Assembly: GCA_934359255.1 (NCBI GenBank)
Contig: CAKRLG010000022.1
Location: 1 to 37,210, forward strand
Origin: an uncultured Ruminococcus sp.
GTDB lineage: Bacteria > Bacillota > Clostridia > Lachnospirales > Lachnospiraceae
Length of the DNA stretch: 37,210 nt
Direction of reading: 5' to 3'
Shown: one piece after another, positions 8,032-16,957 of the stretch
How the letters are laid out: each line of letters opens with the position of its first letter
Numbering within the stretch: position 1 is the stretch's first letter
The notes under the pieces: generated by a model
Told to the model about the DNA's origin: nothing
What the model saw: only the letters and a program-made list of their open reading frames with translations
The model's database searches: none
Made by a program: the position numbers and the translations under genes

Positions 8032-9684
8032 ATGGCAGAAAACAGTGTTATTATTTCGGCTGAAGAAGAAGCAAAACTTTTGAAACCGATCAATGAATAT
8101 GTGGAAAAGATCCAGAAAAAAATCGATGTGTTACGTGTAGACGGATCTGATAAAGTGAATGATCTGAAAAACCAGATCGCTATCGCAAAAGAGAACAAGA
8201 ACTTATCCAAAGTCCAGAAAGATAAGATCATTGCAAACAGCAAAAAAGAGCTGGAAAGTGCGAAAAAAGTAGAAGCAGCCAACAAAGAAGAAATCAAAAA
8301 GCTGATCGCAGAAGCTGAGGACTATCTGGCTAAACATTACAAAAAAGATTACTACGATGTAGTAAACAACAGCTGCAAGGCTGCAAAAGCAGCAGAAAAC
8401 AGCAGATACGAAAAAATCAAAGCAGATCTGAAGAGCGAGCATCAGAAAAAGATTGCTTCTCTGAAAGATGCAGAAGAGATCAAGGCTGAGAAATATGTGT
8501 TTAAAAATAAATTGTTTGATGCACAGATGGCTCACGAATCAAAGATCCAGGAGATCAAAGACAGAAGACATGATGCATACATGCATAAATATCATCTGAT
8601 CGATCTGCTGAGAACTTCCAAATTCACCTTCCTTCAGCAGAGAGAACAGAAACTGGAAAATTACAGATATTCCTTCAATTTGTCCCAGTTCCTGTACAAA
8701 AACGGTCTGTATATCGTAATCATCCTGATCTTCATCGCACTGTGTATTATCACACCTGTTGTGAAAAACACACAGCTGCTGACAGTTACCAACATTCTGA
8801 ACATCTTACAGCAGGCATCCCCGCGTATGTTCCTTGCACTTGGTGTTGCCGGTCTGATCCTGTTAACAGGTACCGACCTTTCTGTAGGACGTATGGTTGG
8901 TATGGGTATGGTTACAGCAACCATTATCATGCATAACGGAATCAATACAGGTGCCGTATTCGGACATGTATTTGATTTCTCCACCATGCCTTCCACAGTG
9001 AAAGCACTGTTCGCACTGTTAATGTGTGTGATCTTTACAACTGTATTTTCAATGATCGCCGGATTCTTCATGGCAAGATTCAAGATGCATCCGTTTATCT
9101 CTACCATGGCTAACATGCTGATCATCTTCGGTCTGGTTACTTATGCTACCAAGGGTGTATCTTTCGGTGCAATTGATTCTGCGATCCCGAACACCTTCAT
9201 CCCGCAGATCGGCAAATTCCCGACCATCATTCTGTGGGCAGTTGCAGCAGTTATCATTGTATGGTTTATCTGGAACAAAACAACATTCGGTAAAAACCTG
9301 TATGCGGTAGGTGGAAACCCGGAAGCAGCAGCAGTATCCGGTATCTCTGTATTCAAAGTAACTATGGGAGCATTTATTCTGGCAGGTATCCTGTACGGAT
9401 TTGGTTCCTGGTTGGAATGTAACCGTATGGTTGGTTCCGGTAGTGCAGCTTATGGACAGGGATGGGATATGGATGCCATCGCAGCCTGCGTAGTTGGTGG
9501 TGTATCCTTTACCGGTGGTATCGGTAAGATCTCCGGAGTAGTAACCGGTGTACTGATCTTTACCTCCCTGACATACTCCCTGACGATTCTGGGTATTGAT
9601 ACAAACCTTCAGTTTATCTTTGAAGGTATCATCATCCTGGCAGCCGTAACACTTGACTGTCTGAAGTATGTACAGAAAAAATAA
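8032..9684 (+). CDS. mglC: galactose/methyl galactoside ABC transporter permease with long N-terminal coiled coil
   Basis: A 550-residue protein whose C-terminal 330 residues are a standard MglC permease: GVAGLILLTGTDLSVGR, FGKNLYAVGGNPEAAAVSG, AIAACVVGGVSFTGGIG, and a final TLDCLKYVQKK as in the family. The first membrane helix starts near residue 226. Residues 1 to about 215 are an extra cytoplasmic region, very rich in Lys/Glu/Ala with heptad-like spacing, that the usual 336-residue MglC lacks; it is probably a long coiled coil. The ATG at 8032 is preceded at 9 nt by AGGAGGG. The in-frame TTG at 8026 is too close to that site. The role of the extension is unknown. Confidence 0.93.
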   Translation: MAENSVIISAEEEAKLLKPINEYVEKIQKKIDVLRVDGSDKVNDLKNQIAIAKENKNLSKVQKDKIIANSKKELESAKKVEAANKEEIKKLIAEAEDYLAKHYKKDYYDVVNNSCKAAKAAENSRYEKIKADLKSEHQKKIASLKDAEEIKAEKYVFKNKLFDAQMAHESKIQEIKDRRHDAYMHKYHLIDLLRTSKFTFLQQREQKLENYRYSFNLSQFLYKNGLYIVIILIFIALCIITPVVKNTQLLTVTNILNILQQASPRMFLALGVAGLILLTGTDLSVGRMVGMGMVTATIIMHNGINTGAVFGHVFDFSTMPSTVKALFALLMCVIFTTVFSMIAGFFMARFKMHPFISTMANMLIIFGLVTYATKGVSFGAIDSAIPNTFIPQIGKFPTIILWAVAAVIIVWFIWNKTTFGKNLYAVGGNPEAAAVSGISVFKVTMGAFILAGILYGFGSWLECNRMVGSGSAAYGQGWDMDAIAACVVGGVSFTGGIGKISGVVTGVLIFTSLTYSLTILGIDTNLQFIFEGIIILAAVTLDCLKYVQKK

Positions 9685-9685
9685 T

Positions 9686-9827
9686 GTAACTATTCAGTAG
9701 GTAGTATCCCGCGAGGTGTTTTGGCATGAATATGCCAAAATCCCGAGACATACAAGTCAAAATGCCATCACCGAAGGTGATTTTAAATGCATTTTGACTC
9801 GTAACTGTGAAGGTACTGAACAGTTAC
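9686..9827. repeat. palindromic interspersed repeat element (MITE-like)
   Basis: A 142-bp non-coding unit with inverted ends: GTAACTATTCAGTAGG at the left and GGTACTGAACAGTTAC at the right. Inside are two perfect hairpins: TTTTGGCAT-4-ATGCCAAAA (9719-9740) and AGTCAAAATGC (9755-9765) with GCATTTTGACT (9789-9799), the latter with ATCACC-GAA-GGTGAT nested at its tip. The right end is itself a hairpin (GTAACTGT/ACAGTTAC, 9801-9827). A short relative of this unit lies at 34289-34338 and a degenerate one at 34149-34197. It has no ORF. Confidence 0.75.
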
Positions 9828-9860
9828 AAAATAATAAAATATATTGAAACAGACAGAATA

Positions 9861-9903
9861 AAAGACAGCCCGGTCATCCGATGGATGACATGGGCGGTCT
9901 TTT
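9861..9903 (+). terminator. rho-independent terminator after mgl operon
   Basis: AAAGAC (9861-9866) pairs with GTCTTT (9897-9902), GCCC with GGGC, and GTCATCC (9873-9879) with GGATGAC (9883-9889) around a short loop. The right arm runs into TTTTG. It ends the mgl transcript, downstream of the palindromic repeat. The 335-bp gap from 9685 to 10019 thus holds the repeat, this terminator and a TATAAT at 9972-9977 that could serve the next operon. Confidence 0.8.
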
Positions 9904-10019
9904 GTTCTGTTTCGGTAAAATTTTTGGTAAATTTGTTGTATAAATTCATTCAGTAGAGAGCAATTTTCTGTTATAATTAAGAAAATAGCAACACGCTCCG
10001 GAAAAACAGGAGGATAGGA

Positions 10020-11633
10020 ATGGAACAATATAAAGTTATTCTCGTCGATGATGAAGTAGAGGTTATCGATGTTATGAAAATGAAGATCCGCTGGAATGAT
10101 CTGGGATTTGATGTGGTGGGAAGTGCCACCAACGGTGTGAAGGCCATGGAACTGGTGGAGAAACTGCAGCCGGATGTGGTGCTGACGGATATTAAGATGC
10201 CTTACATGGATGGACTGGAACTGGCAAGAAAACTAAACCAGGACTATCCCAATATCTATATTATGCTTTGCACCGGTTTTGATGAGTTCGAATATGCGAA
10301 AGAGGCTGTCCATCTGGAGATCAAAGAATATATGCTGAAACCCATCAGCGCTACAGAATTGACAGAAAGCCTGGTGAAGCTGAAAACCACACTGGACAAG
10401 GAACGAGAAGAAAAGTTAAATGTAAAAAAGCTGGAAGATTATTTTCAGGAAGTATTACCAAAGTTACAGTCCAATTTTTTCATATCTCTGATTGAGGGAA
10501 GAGTCAGGGAAGAGGAATATGAACGATTCCTTCAGGACTATCGGGTGGATATGAAAGGGCCTTTGTTTTGCTGCGTAATCTTCCATACCTCGGAAAATGA
10601 TGTGCCGGATGGCATGAATCCCTTATTGCTGTCCATGTCTGTGGAGAGGGAGATTAAACAGCGGCTGACCGAGAATTACAACTGCCAGGAATTCATCTAT
10701 ATGGGCAATACCATTCTGATCATGGAACTCCACTCAGAGGAGGAGATAGCTCAATTGACGGACAAGTGTGACCGGTTCTGTCGCTGGGCATGGAGAATCA
10801 TGGGAGCGGCGGTTACTGCGGGGATCGGAACTGTATGTAATAGTCTGTACAATATCAGTATTTCCTACGAGGGAGCCAGAGAGGCGGTATCTTATCGTGT
10901 CCTGTACGGAACCAAACGTGCCATCAATATCGCAGAAATCGTTCCCAAAGAGTCAAAAAAGGCGGTTCCCTTAGAAGAAACAAAGATGCAGGAATTGTTC
11001 CGTGCCATTCATGTGGGAAATCAGGAAAAGATCCGGAATGAAGCCATCAAAGAGACGGAAAAACTTCATAAGAATGCAGCCACTATCAGCCAGTACAATC
11101 TGGCTACTATGGAGATCGTCAGCGGATTTTTCAAGTTTTGTGCCAATAATTCCATGGACTTCAATGAGATCTCCGGAAATGTACAGAATCTTTACGAAAG
11201 AGTCACCCAGTTCGATGAAAACTCTATGACAAACTGGATCATCAACATGTCTACTGCCATCAGCGAAAAACTGAGAAGCACCAGAAACAGTACCTCCAGA
11301 CGTATCATCACCGATGCACAGAACATCGTAAAGGACAGATACATGGAGCCGGATCTCTCGCTGGATGATGTGTGTGCAGATCTTGGTGTATCAAACTCCT
11401 ACTTTTCCTCCATCTTTAAAAAGGAGACCGGTCAGTCCTTTGTCTCCTATCTTACCGATTATCGGATGGACAGGGCAGAAGAGCTGGTACTGAATACTGA
11501 TGAAAAAAGCTATAAGATTGCAGAAAAAGCAGGATATCAGGATGCCAATTACTTCAGTTATGTATTCAAAAAGAAGTTTGGTGTTTCGCCTTCCAAATAC
11601 AGAGCTTCCGGGAAACAACAAAACGAAAAGTAG
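10020..11633 (+). CDS. AraC-type response regulator (YesN-like)
   Basis: A 537-residue cytoplasmic DNA-binding response regulator. The receiver domain (1-125) has the acidic pocket D10-D11, the phosphoacceptor D57 (VVLTDIKMPY) and the Lys of MLKPIS. A linker of about 300 residues follows. The C-terminus (about 435-530) is an AraC/XylS double helix-turn-helix: LSLDDVCADLGVSNSYFSSIFKKETG, then YQDANYFSYVFKKKFGVSPSKYR. The start at 10020 follows AGGAGGATAGG. It is the first gene of a four-gene operon with the sensor kinase and two sugar-binding proteins, downstream of mgl, so the mgl operon is its most likely target (inference). Confidence 0.93.
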   Translation: MEQYKVILVDDEVEVIDVMKMKIRWNDLGFDVVGSATNGVKAMELVEKLQPDVVLTDIKMPYMDGLELARKLNQDYPNIYIMLCTGFDEFEYAKEAVHLEIKEYMLKPISATELTESLVKLKTTLDKEREEKLNVKKLEDYFQEVLPKLQSNFFISLIEGRVREEEYERFLQDYRVDMKGPLFCCVIFHTSENDVPDGMNPLLLSMSVEREIKQRLTENYNCQEFIYMGNTILIMELHSEEEIAQLTDKCDRFCRWAWRIMGAAVTAGIGTVCNSLYNISISYEGAREAVSYRVLYGTKRAINIAEIVPKESKKAVPLEETKMQELFRAIHVGNQEKIRNEAIKETEKLHKNAATISQYNLATMEIVSGFFKFCANNSMDFNEISGNVQNLYERVTQFDENSMTNWIINMSTAISEKLRSTRNSTSRRIITDAQNIVKDRYMEPDLSLDDVCADLGVSNSYFSSIFKKETGQSFVSYLTDYRMDRAEELVLNTDEKSYKIAEKAGYQDANYFSYVFKKKFGVSPSKYRASGKQQNEK

Positions 11634-11698
11634 AAAGAGAGAAGACAAAAAAGCTGTGAAATATATAGAAATGAGGGAACAGGTGAAGAGGAAAATGC

Positions 11699-13543
11699 AT
11701 GAAATATAGAAAAAAAGAGTTGAATTCCCGGAAAAATATCGTATTTAACATACAGTCGATCATACTGTCTGTCCTTATGGCGATTTCACTGGTTACGATC
11801 ATTGTCATGGGATTGCTGCTTTACCATCGATTCAAGCTGGCATTGGAAAAGACAGCAGTGGACAACACGGAAGCTACCGTGGAGGCTACCGTGGACCGGT
11901 TAAATGCAGACCTGCTGGATATCCGCCAGATCCTCAATGGGGCAAACTATAACGTAGTCCAGCAGTTTGATATATCCAGCCGAGAATTCTCGGAGCAGTT
12001 CAGTCTGCTCTATGAGACCAATTCTGATCAGATTCAGAGTGTGGCGCTGTATGATCAAAAAGGAAATCTGATTGCATCGGAGCCGGTGGCAGCAGAAAAG
12101 AAAAATGTGAGGGTGCAGACGCAGGAGTGGTTTAAAAATGCGGAAGATGCCATTGAAAATATACACTTTTCCACACCGCATATCCAGGAACTGTTTGAGG
12201 ATGGATCCTATCGGTATCAATGGGTAGTTTCCCTGAGCAGGTATGTAGATGTCAATAAGGGAGAGATACCGGAAACAGGTATCCTTTTGCTGGATATGAA
12301 ATATTCTGTGATCAGGGATGTGATGAAACAGATCAATGATTGCTCCGGCGGAATCTACTATTATCTGACCAGTCAGGACGGTGAGATGATCTATCATCCA
12401 AGGGGAACAGAATTAAACCGCGGATTATTTGAAGAAAATAGCCTGGAAGCGGCAAAATACGAGGACGGAACCTATGAGATCCGTTCCAACGGTCAGAATG
12501 AGACTGTGATCGTAGGAAGCGTAGCCTATACAGGCTGGAAGATGATCGGTGTTGTGCCGGAGAGTGTACAGGCGGCAAACTATAAGAACTTCCGCTACTA
12601 TGTATTTGCCACCATTCTGGTGCTTCTGGTCATGCTTTTGGAGGGAAACCAGCTGGTATCCCAAAAGATATCCAAGCCTATCCGGGAACTGGATGCTTCT
12701 GTCAAGACCTATGAGGCAGGAGGAAAGCCGGATATCTATATCGGCGGCTCATCCGAGATCCGTCATCTGGGACATTCGGTACAAAAGTCTTATGAGCAGA
12801 TTGAAGAACTGATGGATGAGATCATCCAACAGCAAAATGAACGGAGAAAAAGTGAACTGGATGCCCTGCAAAGCCAGATCAATCCCCATTTTCTGTATAA
12901 TACACTGGAGTCGATCACGTGGATGGTGGAAGCCCAGGAAAATGAAGCAGCGGTCCGCATGATCTCAGAACTGGCAAAATTACTTCGTGTCAGTCTGTCC
13001 CGGGGCAAGACCATCATTCCCATCAGGGATGAACTGCAGCATAGCAGAAGCTATATGAACATCCAGCTGGCCAGGTATAAAGAGCGGTTCAAAACAGACT
13101 TCCGGATTGATAAAGAGATCGAAAACTACTGCATCGTTAAGCTAGTGATTCAGCCCATCCTGGAAAATGCCATTTATTATGGTGTCGGTAACATGGATGA
13201 GGATGATGACGGCATGATCATCGTCACCGGAGTAAAGAAGGACGAGGACATCCTGATCACTATTGAAGACAATGGCATGGGCATGCGGGAAGAAGTCCTG
13301 GAAAATATTCTGACGGATAACAGCAAGGTTCCGAAGCATGGTTCCGGTGTGGGTGTGATCAATGTACATTCAAGAATCCGGCTGATGTTTGGGGAAGAAT
13401 ATGGACTTTTCATAGAAAGTGAACCGGACGAAGGAACAAGAGTCACGATCCGTATCCCTGCAATCCCATACACGCCGGAAAATGCAGAAACACTGGAATT
13501 ACAAAAATATATACAGAGGAGACAGGCAGATGAAAAAGAATAG
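11699..13543 (+). CDS. sensor histidine kinase (YesM-like)
   Basis: A 614-residue membrane sensor kinase paired with the regulator at 10020. Transmembrane helix 1 (about 20-44) and helix 2 (about 299-316) enclose a large extracytoplasmic dCache-like domain. HAMP follows, then the His_kinase domain with QSQINPHFLYNTLES, in which His397 is the phosphorylation site. The ATPase domain has VIQPILENAIYYG (N box), EDNGMGM (G1) and GSGVGVINVHSRI. The ATG at 11699 follows AAGAGGAAAATGC. Its 3' end overlaps the next gene by 14 bp. The two following sugar-binding proteins probably present ligand to this kinase (inference from operon structure). Confidence 0.93.
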   Translation: MKYRKKELNSRKNIVFNIQSIILSVLMAISLVTIIVMGLLLYHRFKLALEKTAVDNTEATVEATVDRLNADLLDIRQILNGANYNVVQQFDISSREFSEQFSLLYETNSDQIQSVALYDQKGNLIASEPVAAEKKNVRVQTQEWFKNAEDAIENIHFSTPHIQELFEDGSYRYQWVVSLSRYVDVNKGEIPETGILLLDMKYSVIRDVMKQINDCSGGIYYYLTSQDGEMIYHPRGTELNRGLFEENSLEAAKYEDGTYEIRSNGQNETVIVGSVAYTGWKMIGVVPESVQAANYKNFRYYVFATILVLLVMLLEGNQLVSQKISKPIRELDASVKTYEAGGKPDIYIGGSSEIRHLGHSVQKSYEQIEELMDEIIQQQNERRKSELDALQSQINPHFLYNTLESITWMVEAQENEAAVRMISELAKLLRVSLSRGKTIIPIRDELQHSRSYMNIQLARYKERFKTDFRIDKEIENYCIVKLVIQPILENAIYYGVGNMDEDDDGMIIVTGVKKDEDILITIEDNGMGMREEVLENILTDNSKVPKHGSGVGVINVHSRIRLMFGEEYGLFIESEPDEGTRVTIRIPAIPYTPENAETLELQKYIQRRQADEKE

Positions 13544-14480
13544 AATAAAATTTCTTATGATTGAGTTTCTTTTGCTGATGCTGGCAGTATTCTTTGTATG
13601 GAAGATTTTCGATCAGAATGTAGCAGAGCCAAGGATCGCCGTGATTCTTCCGGAATCCGGTGACAAACGCTGGGATGCCCTGATCAATGGTATGAAACAG
13701 TCTGCAGCAGAGAACAACGTCCATATGATCATCTGTAACACGGAAGAGATCGACGGACCGGAGGTGGAAAGGGAATTTATCAGAGAACAGAAGGACAACG
13801 ACATCGATGGCTTTATCATATATCCCGCACCCGGTCATGAGACCGAAAATATGCTGAAAAAAGAATGTGGAAATAAACCATATTTACTGATCGCAGACAG
13901 TCTGGCGGTAAAAGAAGGAGAAACTGCAAGTCCCACGATCCAGCCGGATCATCGGGAAATCGGAAGACGGCTGGGAGAACAGCTGAAAACAAAAAAGCAG
14001 AAGATCGGAATCATAGCCGACTGGAAAATGTCCGAGGCTGTACAGGCGGAGATCAGCGGATTGACGGAGGCGCTGGAAGGCAGCGGAAGTGAGATCAGCT
14101 GGTGTATTTACCGGAGAAAAGAGCAGAACATTACGGAGCGGATGAAGGAGGAAACAAAGGCGGATGCCCTTGTCATACTGGATCCCGGGGTACTGGAAGA
14201 GTTCGGAGAACAGGCAGAACATGGGAAATACAAGGGTGCAGAACTCTATGGAGTAGGTTACAGTCTGAAGACAGTCGCGCTTTTGGATAAAGGAAACATC
14301 CAGGGCCTTGTTGTGCCGGACGGATATGAGATCGGCTATAAAAGTGTGAAAGAAATAGCCGGAAAGATAGAACATAAGTTTTATAAAATGCAAGGTTACA
14401 CAACAGAATATCAGATATTCAGTAAGAAAGATTTCTTTATGGATGATGATTTAGAAAGGTTTTTATATTCCTATGAATAA
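13530..14480 (+). CDS. membrane-anchored sugar-binding protein (periplasmic-binding type 1), putative co-sensor
   Basis: A 316-residue protein with a single N-terminal transmembrane anchor (about residues 7-24) and no lipobox Cys, followed by a type 1 periplasmic-binding fold: PRIAVILPESGDKRWDALINGMKQSAAE, later DGFIIYPAPG and PTIQPDHREIGRRLGEQL. It resembles the sugar-binding regulators of three-component sugar sensors rather than transport binding proteins. The ATG at 13530 has GAGGAGA (13516-13522) in front. It overlaps the kinase gene upstream by 14 bp and the next gene downstream by 8 bp, so all are translated together. The ligand is not identifiable; a galactoside or related sugar is the best guess. 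Confidence 0.8.
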   Translation: MKKNRIKFLMIEFLLLMLAVFFVWKIFDQNVAEPRIAVILPESGDKRWDALINGMKQSAAENNVHMIICNTEEIDGPEVEREFIREQKDNDIDGFIIYPAPGHETENMLKKECGNKPYLLIADSLAVKEGETASPTIQPDHREIGRRLGEQLKTKKQKIGIIADWKMSEAVQAEISGLTEALEGSGSEISWCIYRRKEQNITERMKEETKADALVILDPGVLEEFGEQAEHGKYKGAELYGVGYSLKTVALLDKGNIQGLVVPDGYEIGYKSVKEIAGKIEHKFYKMQGYTTEYQIFSKKDFFMDDDLERFLYSYE

Positions 14481-15543
14481 AAAGAAGAGAAGGCTGGCAG
14501 TAGTATTATCTGCTGTTACAGGGAGTGCGGTGCTCGCGCTGTCCGGGTGTTCCGGCAAGTCGGAACAGACAGAGAAAACCCTGCGGGTCGGAGTGATAAC
14601 CTACAGTCAGGATGATCCCTTTATCAATGGACTGACCGATGAACTGAAGGTGCAGCTGAAAGCCATGGAAAACAAGCAGCGACGGATTATCGTATCAACA
14701 AAAAGTGGAAATGACGATCAGCAGGAACAGAACGAAAAGGTAGAAGAAATGATCGATGCAGGCTGTGATGTGCTCTGTATCAATCTTGTGGATCGGACAG
14801 CTCCGTCCAGGATCATTCGGATGGCAAGAAACGAAGATATTCCGGTGATCTTCTTTAACCGGGAACCGGTGAGGGAAGACCTGATGCAGTGGGAAAAGCT
14901 GTATTATGTGGGCTGTGATGCAGAACAGTCGGGGATCATGCAGGGGGAGATCGCAGCAGAATACATCAACAGCCATCCGGAAGTAGATAAAAACGAGGAC
15001 GGAAAGATTCAATACGTGCTTCTGGAAGGAGAAGCAGGACATCAGGATGCCATCAGCAGAACAGAGTATTCCGTAAAGACATTGATGAAGAATGATGTTA
15101 TACTGGAAAAGCTAAGTTATCAGTTAGCGGACTGGAACCGTGGACAGGCGGAGAACCGTATGAACCGTCTGATCAGCCAGTACGGAAAAGAGATCGAACT
15201 TGTCATGTCTAACAACGATGAGATGGCACTTGGGGCTGTGGAGGCTTATCGGAAAGCAGGCTATGACCGTGAAGACTGGCCGGTGATCTTCGGAATCGAT
15301 GGTCTGGAAGATGCACTGAAAGCTGTAAAGGCAGGAGAGATGCAGGGCAGCATCCTCAATGACAGAGTAGACCAGGCAAAGGAAATGGCAAAAATGGCGG
15401 TGAAACTGTTCGAGGGAGAGGATTTTGAACAGGAAAATCTGAAAGAAGGTCGATATTATTTTTCGGAATATCAGAAGGTAGACAGCAGCAATATTGATGA
15501 ATATCTGAGTGCAGAAGAGGCAGCTGACCACTCAGGAATGTAA
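14473..15543 (+). CDS. mglB: galactose/glucose-binding lipoprotein (MglB-like, normal order)
   Basis: A 356-residue lipoprotein (lipobox LSGC, Cys26) with the standard MglB order: VGVITYSQDDPF (from 39), AINLVD-like CINLVDRTAPSR, VIFFNREP (127-132), YYVGCDAEQSGIMQGE, the calcium loop DKNEDGKIQYV, GHQDAISRT, LVMSNNDEMALGAVEAY and GIDGLEDALKAVKAGEMQGSILND. It binds a hexose outside the membrane. There is no transporter subunit in this operon, so it either feeds the mgl transporter upstream or acts as a ligand-bound partner of the YesM-like kinase. It is the last gene of the sensor operon proper. It serves as the internal reference showing that the protein at 5084 is permuted. Confidence 0.88.
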   Translation: MNKKKRRLAVVLSAVTGSAVLALSGCSGKSEQTEKTLRVGVITYSQDDPFINGLTDELKVQLKAMENKQRRIIVSTKSGNDDQQEQNEKVEEMIDAGCDVLCINLVDRTAPSRIIRMARNEDIPVIFFNREPVREDLMQWEKLYYVGCDAEQSGIMQGEIAAEYINSHPEVDKNEDGKIQYVLLEGEAGHQDAISRTEYSVKTLMKNDVILEKLSYQLADWNRGQAENRMNRLISQYGKEIELVMSNNDEMALGAVEAYRKAGYDREDWPVIFGIDGLEDALKAVKAGEMQGSILNDRVDQAKEMAKMAVKLFEGEDFEQENLKEGRYYFSEYQKVDSSNIDEYLSAEEAADHSGM

Positions 15544-15617
15544 ACAGGAAGACTGCATGTACAGACAGAAAGAGAAAGTGGATGATGCATCCGCTTCACA
15601 GAATGAGGAAAAAACAG

Positions 15618-16187
15618 ATGGAACATACATGGATCAAAGATTTTTATCAGGAGACAGATCCGGCGAAACGACAGCAGATCTTAAACGCACATACCGGAGA
15701 GGAGGAAGCCTGGGAAGAAGAATACAGAACCCGGCTCTGGACGGCCCGATACGGACAGCGCAGGCTCCAGAAGGATGAATTTGTCAGATGCCTGATGGAA
15801 CTGAAGTATCTGGCGGAAGGAACCTCCCTGGACCTGGGAGGTGACAGAAGAAAGATGGGAGCCCGGATCCTCTCCACGCTGTGCCTGGCAGAAGCCATGC
15901 AGTCAGAGGAGGGATACCAGAAGATTCTTGAGGATGAACTGTACAATGTATTCCTGAAATTTATTCAGGTCAGCAGAGGAGGCAGAGGATTCACCTCCAT
16001 GGTATTTGGCATGGGACAGTTATCCGAAGAAGGAATCGCAAAAAAAATCGCAGAACAGATCAGCGTGATCGCCTTTAAGGCGCCCCTCCTGCTTCGCATG
16101 GAAAAAGAATTTACACTGCTCCGGAAAGCCGCCCTCCGGGCATATCGGCAGGAGTATCCGAACAGGGAGCACTTCCTGAACAAATAG
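15618..16187 (+). CDS. conserved hypothetical protein, about 190 residues
   Basis: A soluble, mostly alpha-helical protein without signal peptide or membrane helix, which I do not recognise with confidence. It contains a Leu/Glu-rich N-terminal half and a region FIQVSRGGRGFTSMVFGMGQLSEEGI before a basic C-terminus. The ATG at 15618 is preferred because GAGGAA lies 7 nt ahead of it; an ATG at 15582 in the same frame would add 12 residues. It follows the sensor operon after 74 bp with no terminator visible, so it may be co-transcribed. It converges with the GntR gene, with only 18 bp between the stops. Confidence 0.65.
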   Translation: MEHTWIKDFYQETDPAKRQQILNAHTGEEEAWEEEYRTRLWTARYGQRRLQKDEFVRCLMELKYLAEGTSLDLGGDRRKMGARILSTLCLAEAMQSEEGYQKILEDELYNVFLKFIQVSRGGRGFTSMVFGMGQLSEEGIAKKIAEQISVIAFKAPLLLRMEKEFTLLRKAALRAYRQEYPNREHFLNK

Positions 16188-16205
16188 TAAAGAGAGGGGA
16201 TCGAG

Positions 16206-16859
16206 TTACGTTTCCGGTAAAAAAGAAAGCGCATATACAAGAGAGTCGTTGAGATGAGATTTCATCATCTCGACGGCTTTTTCAATTTCACCATTCTGAT
16301 ACGCGTCGAAGATAGCCTGATGTTCCTCATCAATCTGTGACTGGATTCCGGTTTCCTGGCTGTACTGGTTGGAGAAGATGGAAATTCCGCTGCGCAGACG
16401 ATCGGCAGATTCGGCGAGGCGGGAATTGTTACAGTAGCGGTAAAAGATGAGATGAAATTCATCGGAACAGCGATTCCAGACTTTGGTGTCTCCGGCGGCA
16501 GCGGCTTTGCGGCCGTTTTCCAGAATCTGTGTTGTCTCGGCGATCAGTTTTTCCTGATCCGGGAAGGCTGAGGCATAGCGGATAGCGAGACCGTCCAGGT
16601 CACCCATGAAAGAATAGATTTCCCGGAGATCCTCTTCGGTAAAACAGATGACGTTGACACCGATATTTGAATAATAAGAAACCAGCTGATCCTGTGTCAG
16701 GCGGGTCAGGGCTTCACGGATCGGAGTGGAGCTGACCTGAAAGCGTTCCTGCAGAATTTTTAAGGTCAGTTTTTCTCCGCATTTGATCTTCTGCGTCAGA
16801 ATATCATTTCTTAAAATCTGATAGATCTGTTCCGATAAAGTTGATTTATTTAATCCCAT
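16206..16859 (-). CDS. GntR family transcriptional regulator (FadR/FCD type)
   Basis: A 217-residue repressor-type regulator. The N-terminal winged helix (1-75) has LSEQIYQILRNDIL, FQVSSTPIREALTRLTQDQLV and a wing; the C-terminal FCD domain (about 80-210) has the helical metal/ligand pocket residues in DEFHLIFYR, EEHQAIFDAY and MKSHLND. The ATG at 16859 is chosen because AGGAGAC sits 6 nt upstream; the longer TTG start would lie on the other side of that site. It diverges from the flavoprotein operon, with 239 bp between the starts and face-to-face promoters, so that operon is its probable target. Ligands of FCD regulators are usually organic acids or amino-acid-like compounds. Confidence 0.92.
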   Translation of the reverse strand: MGLNKSTLSEQIYQILRNDILTQKIKCGEKLTLKILQERFQVSSTPIREALTRLTQDQLVSYYSNIGVNVICFTEEDLREIYSFMGDLDGLAIRYASAFPDQEKLIAETTQILENGRKAAAAGDTKVWNRCSDEFHLIFYRYCNNSRLAESADRLRSGISIFSNQYSQETGIQSQIDEEHQAIFDAYQNGEIEKAVEMMKSHLNDSLVYALSFLPET

Positions 16860-16895
16860 GAAAAAGTCTCCTGTCAAAGTAAGATATTAAACACT

Positions 16896-16924
16896 ATTTT
16901 ATCATGATGAAAAAATCCTTTCAA
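16896..16924 (-). promoter_or_regulatory. sigma-A promoter of the GntR gene
   Basis: On the minus strand TTGAAA (16919-16924) and TAAAAT (16896-16901) are separated by exactly 17 bp. The predicted transcript starts about 30 bp before the GntR start codon. Confidence 0.7.
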
Positions 16925-16957
16925 GAAAAAACGGGTGTAAAGGATTCATTATATCCA

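Noticed and set aside
9686..9827. Riboswitch or leader RNA for the regulator operon
   Set aside because: A strong terminator lies between it and the downstream genes, and related copies occur in an unrelated intergenic region, which fits a repeat family better.
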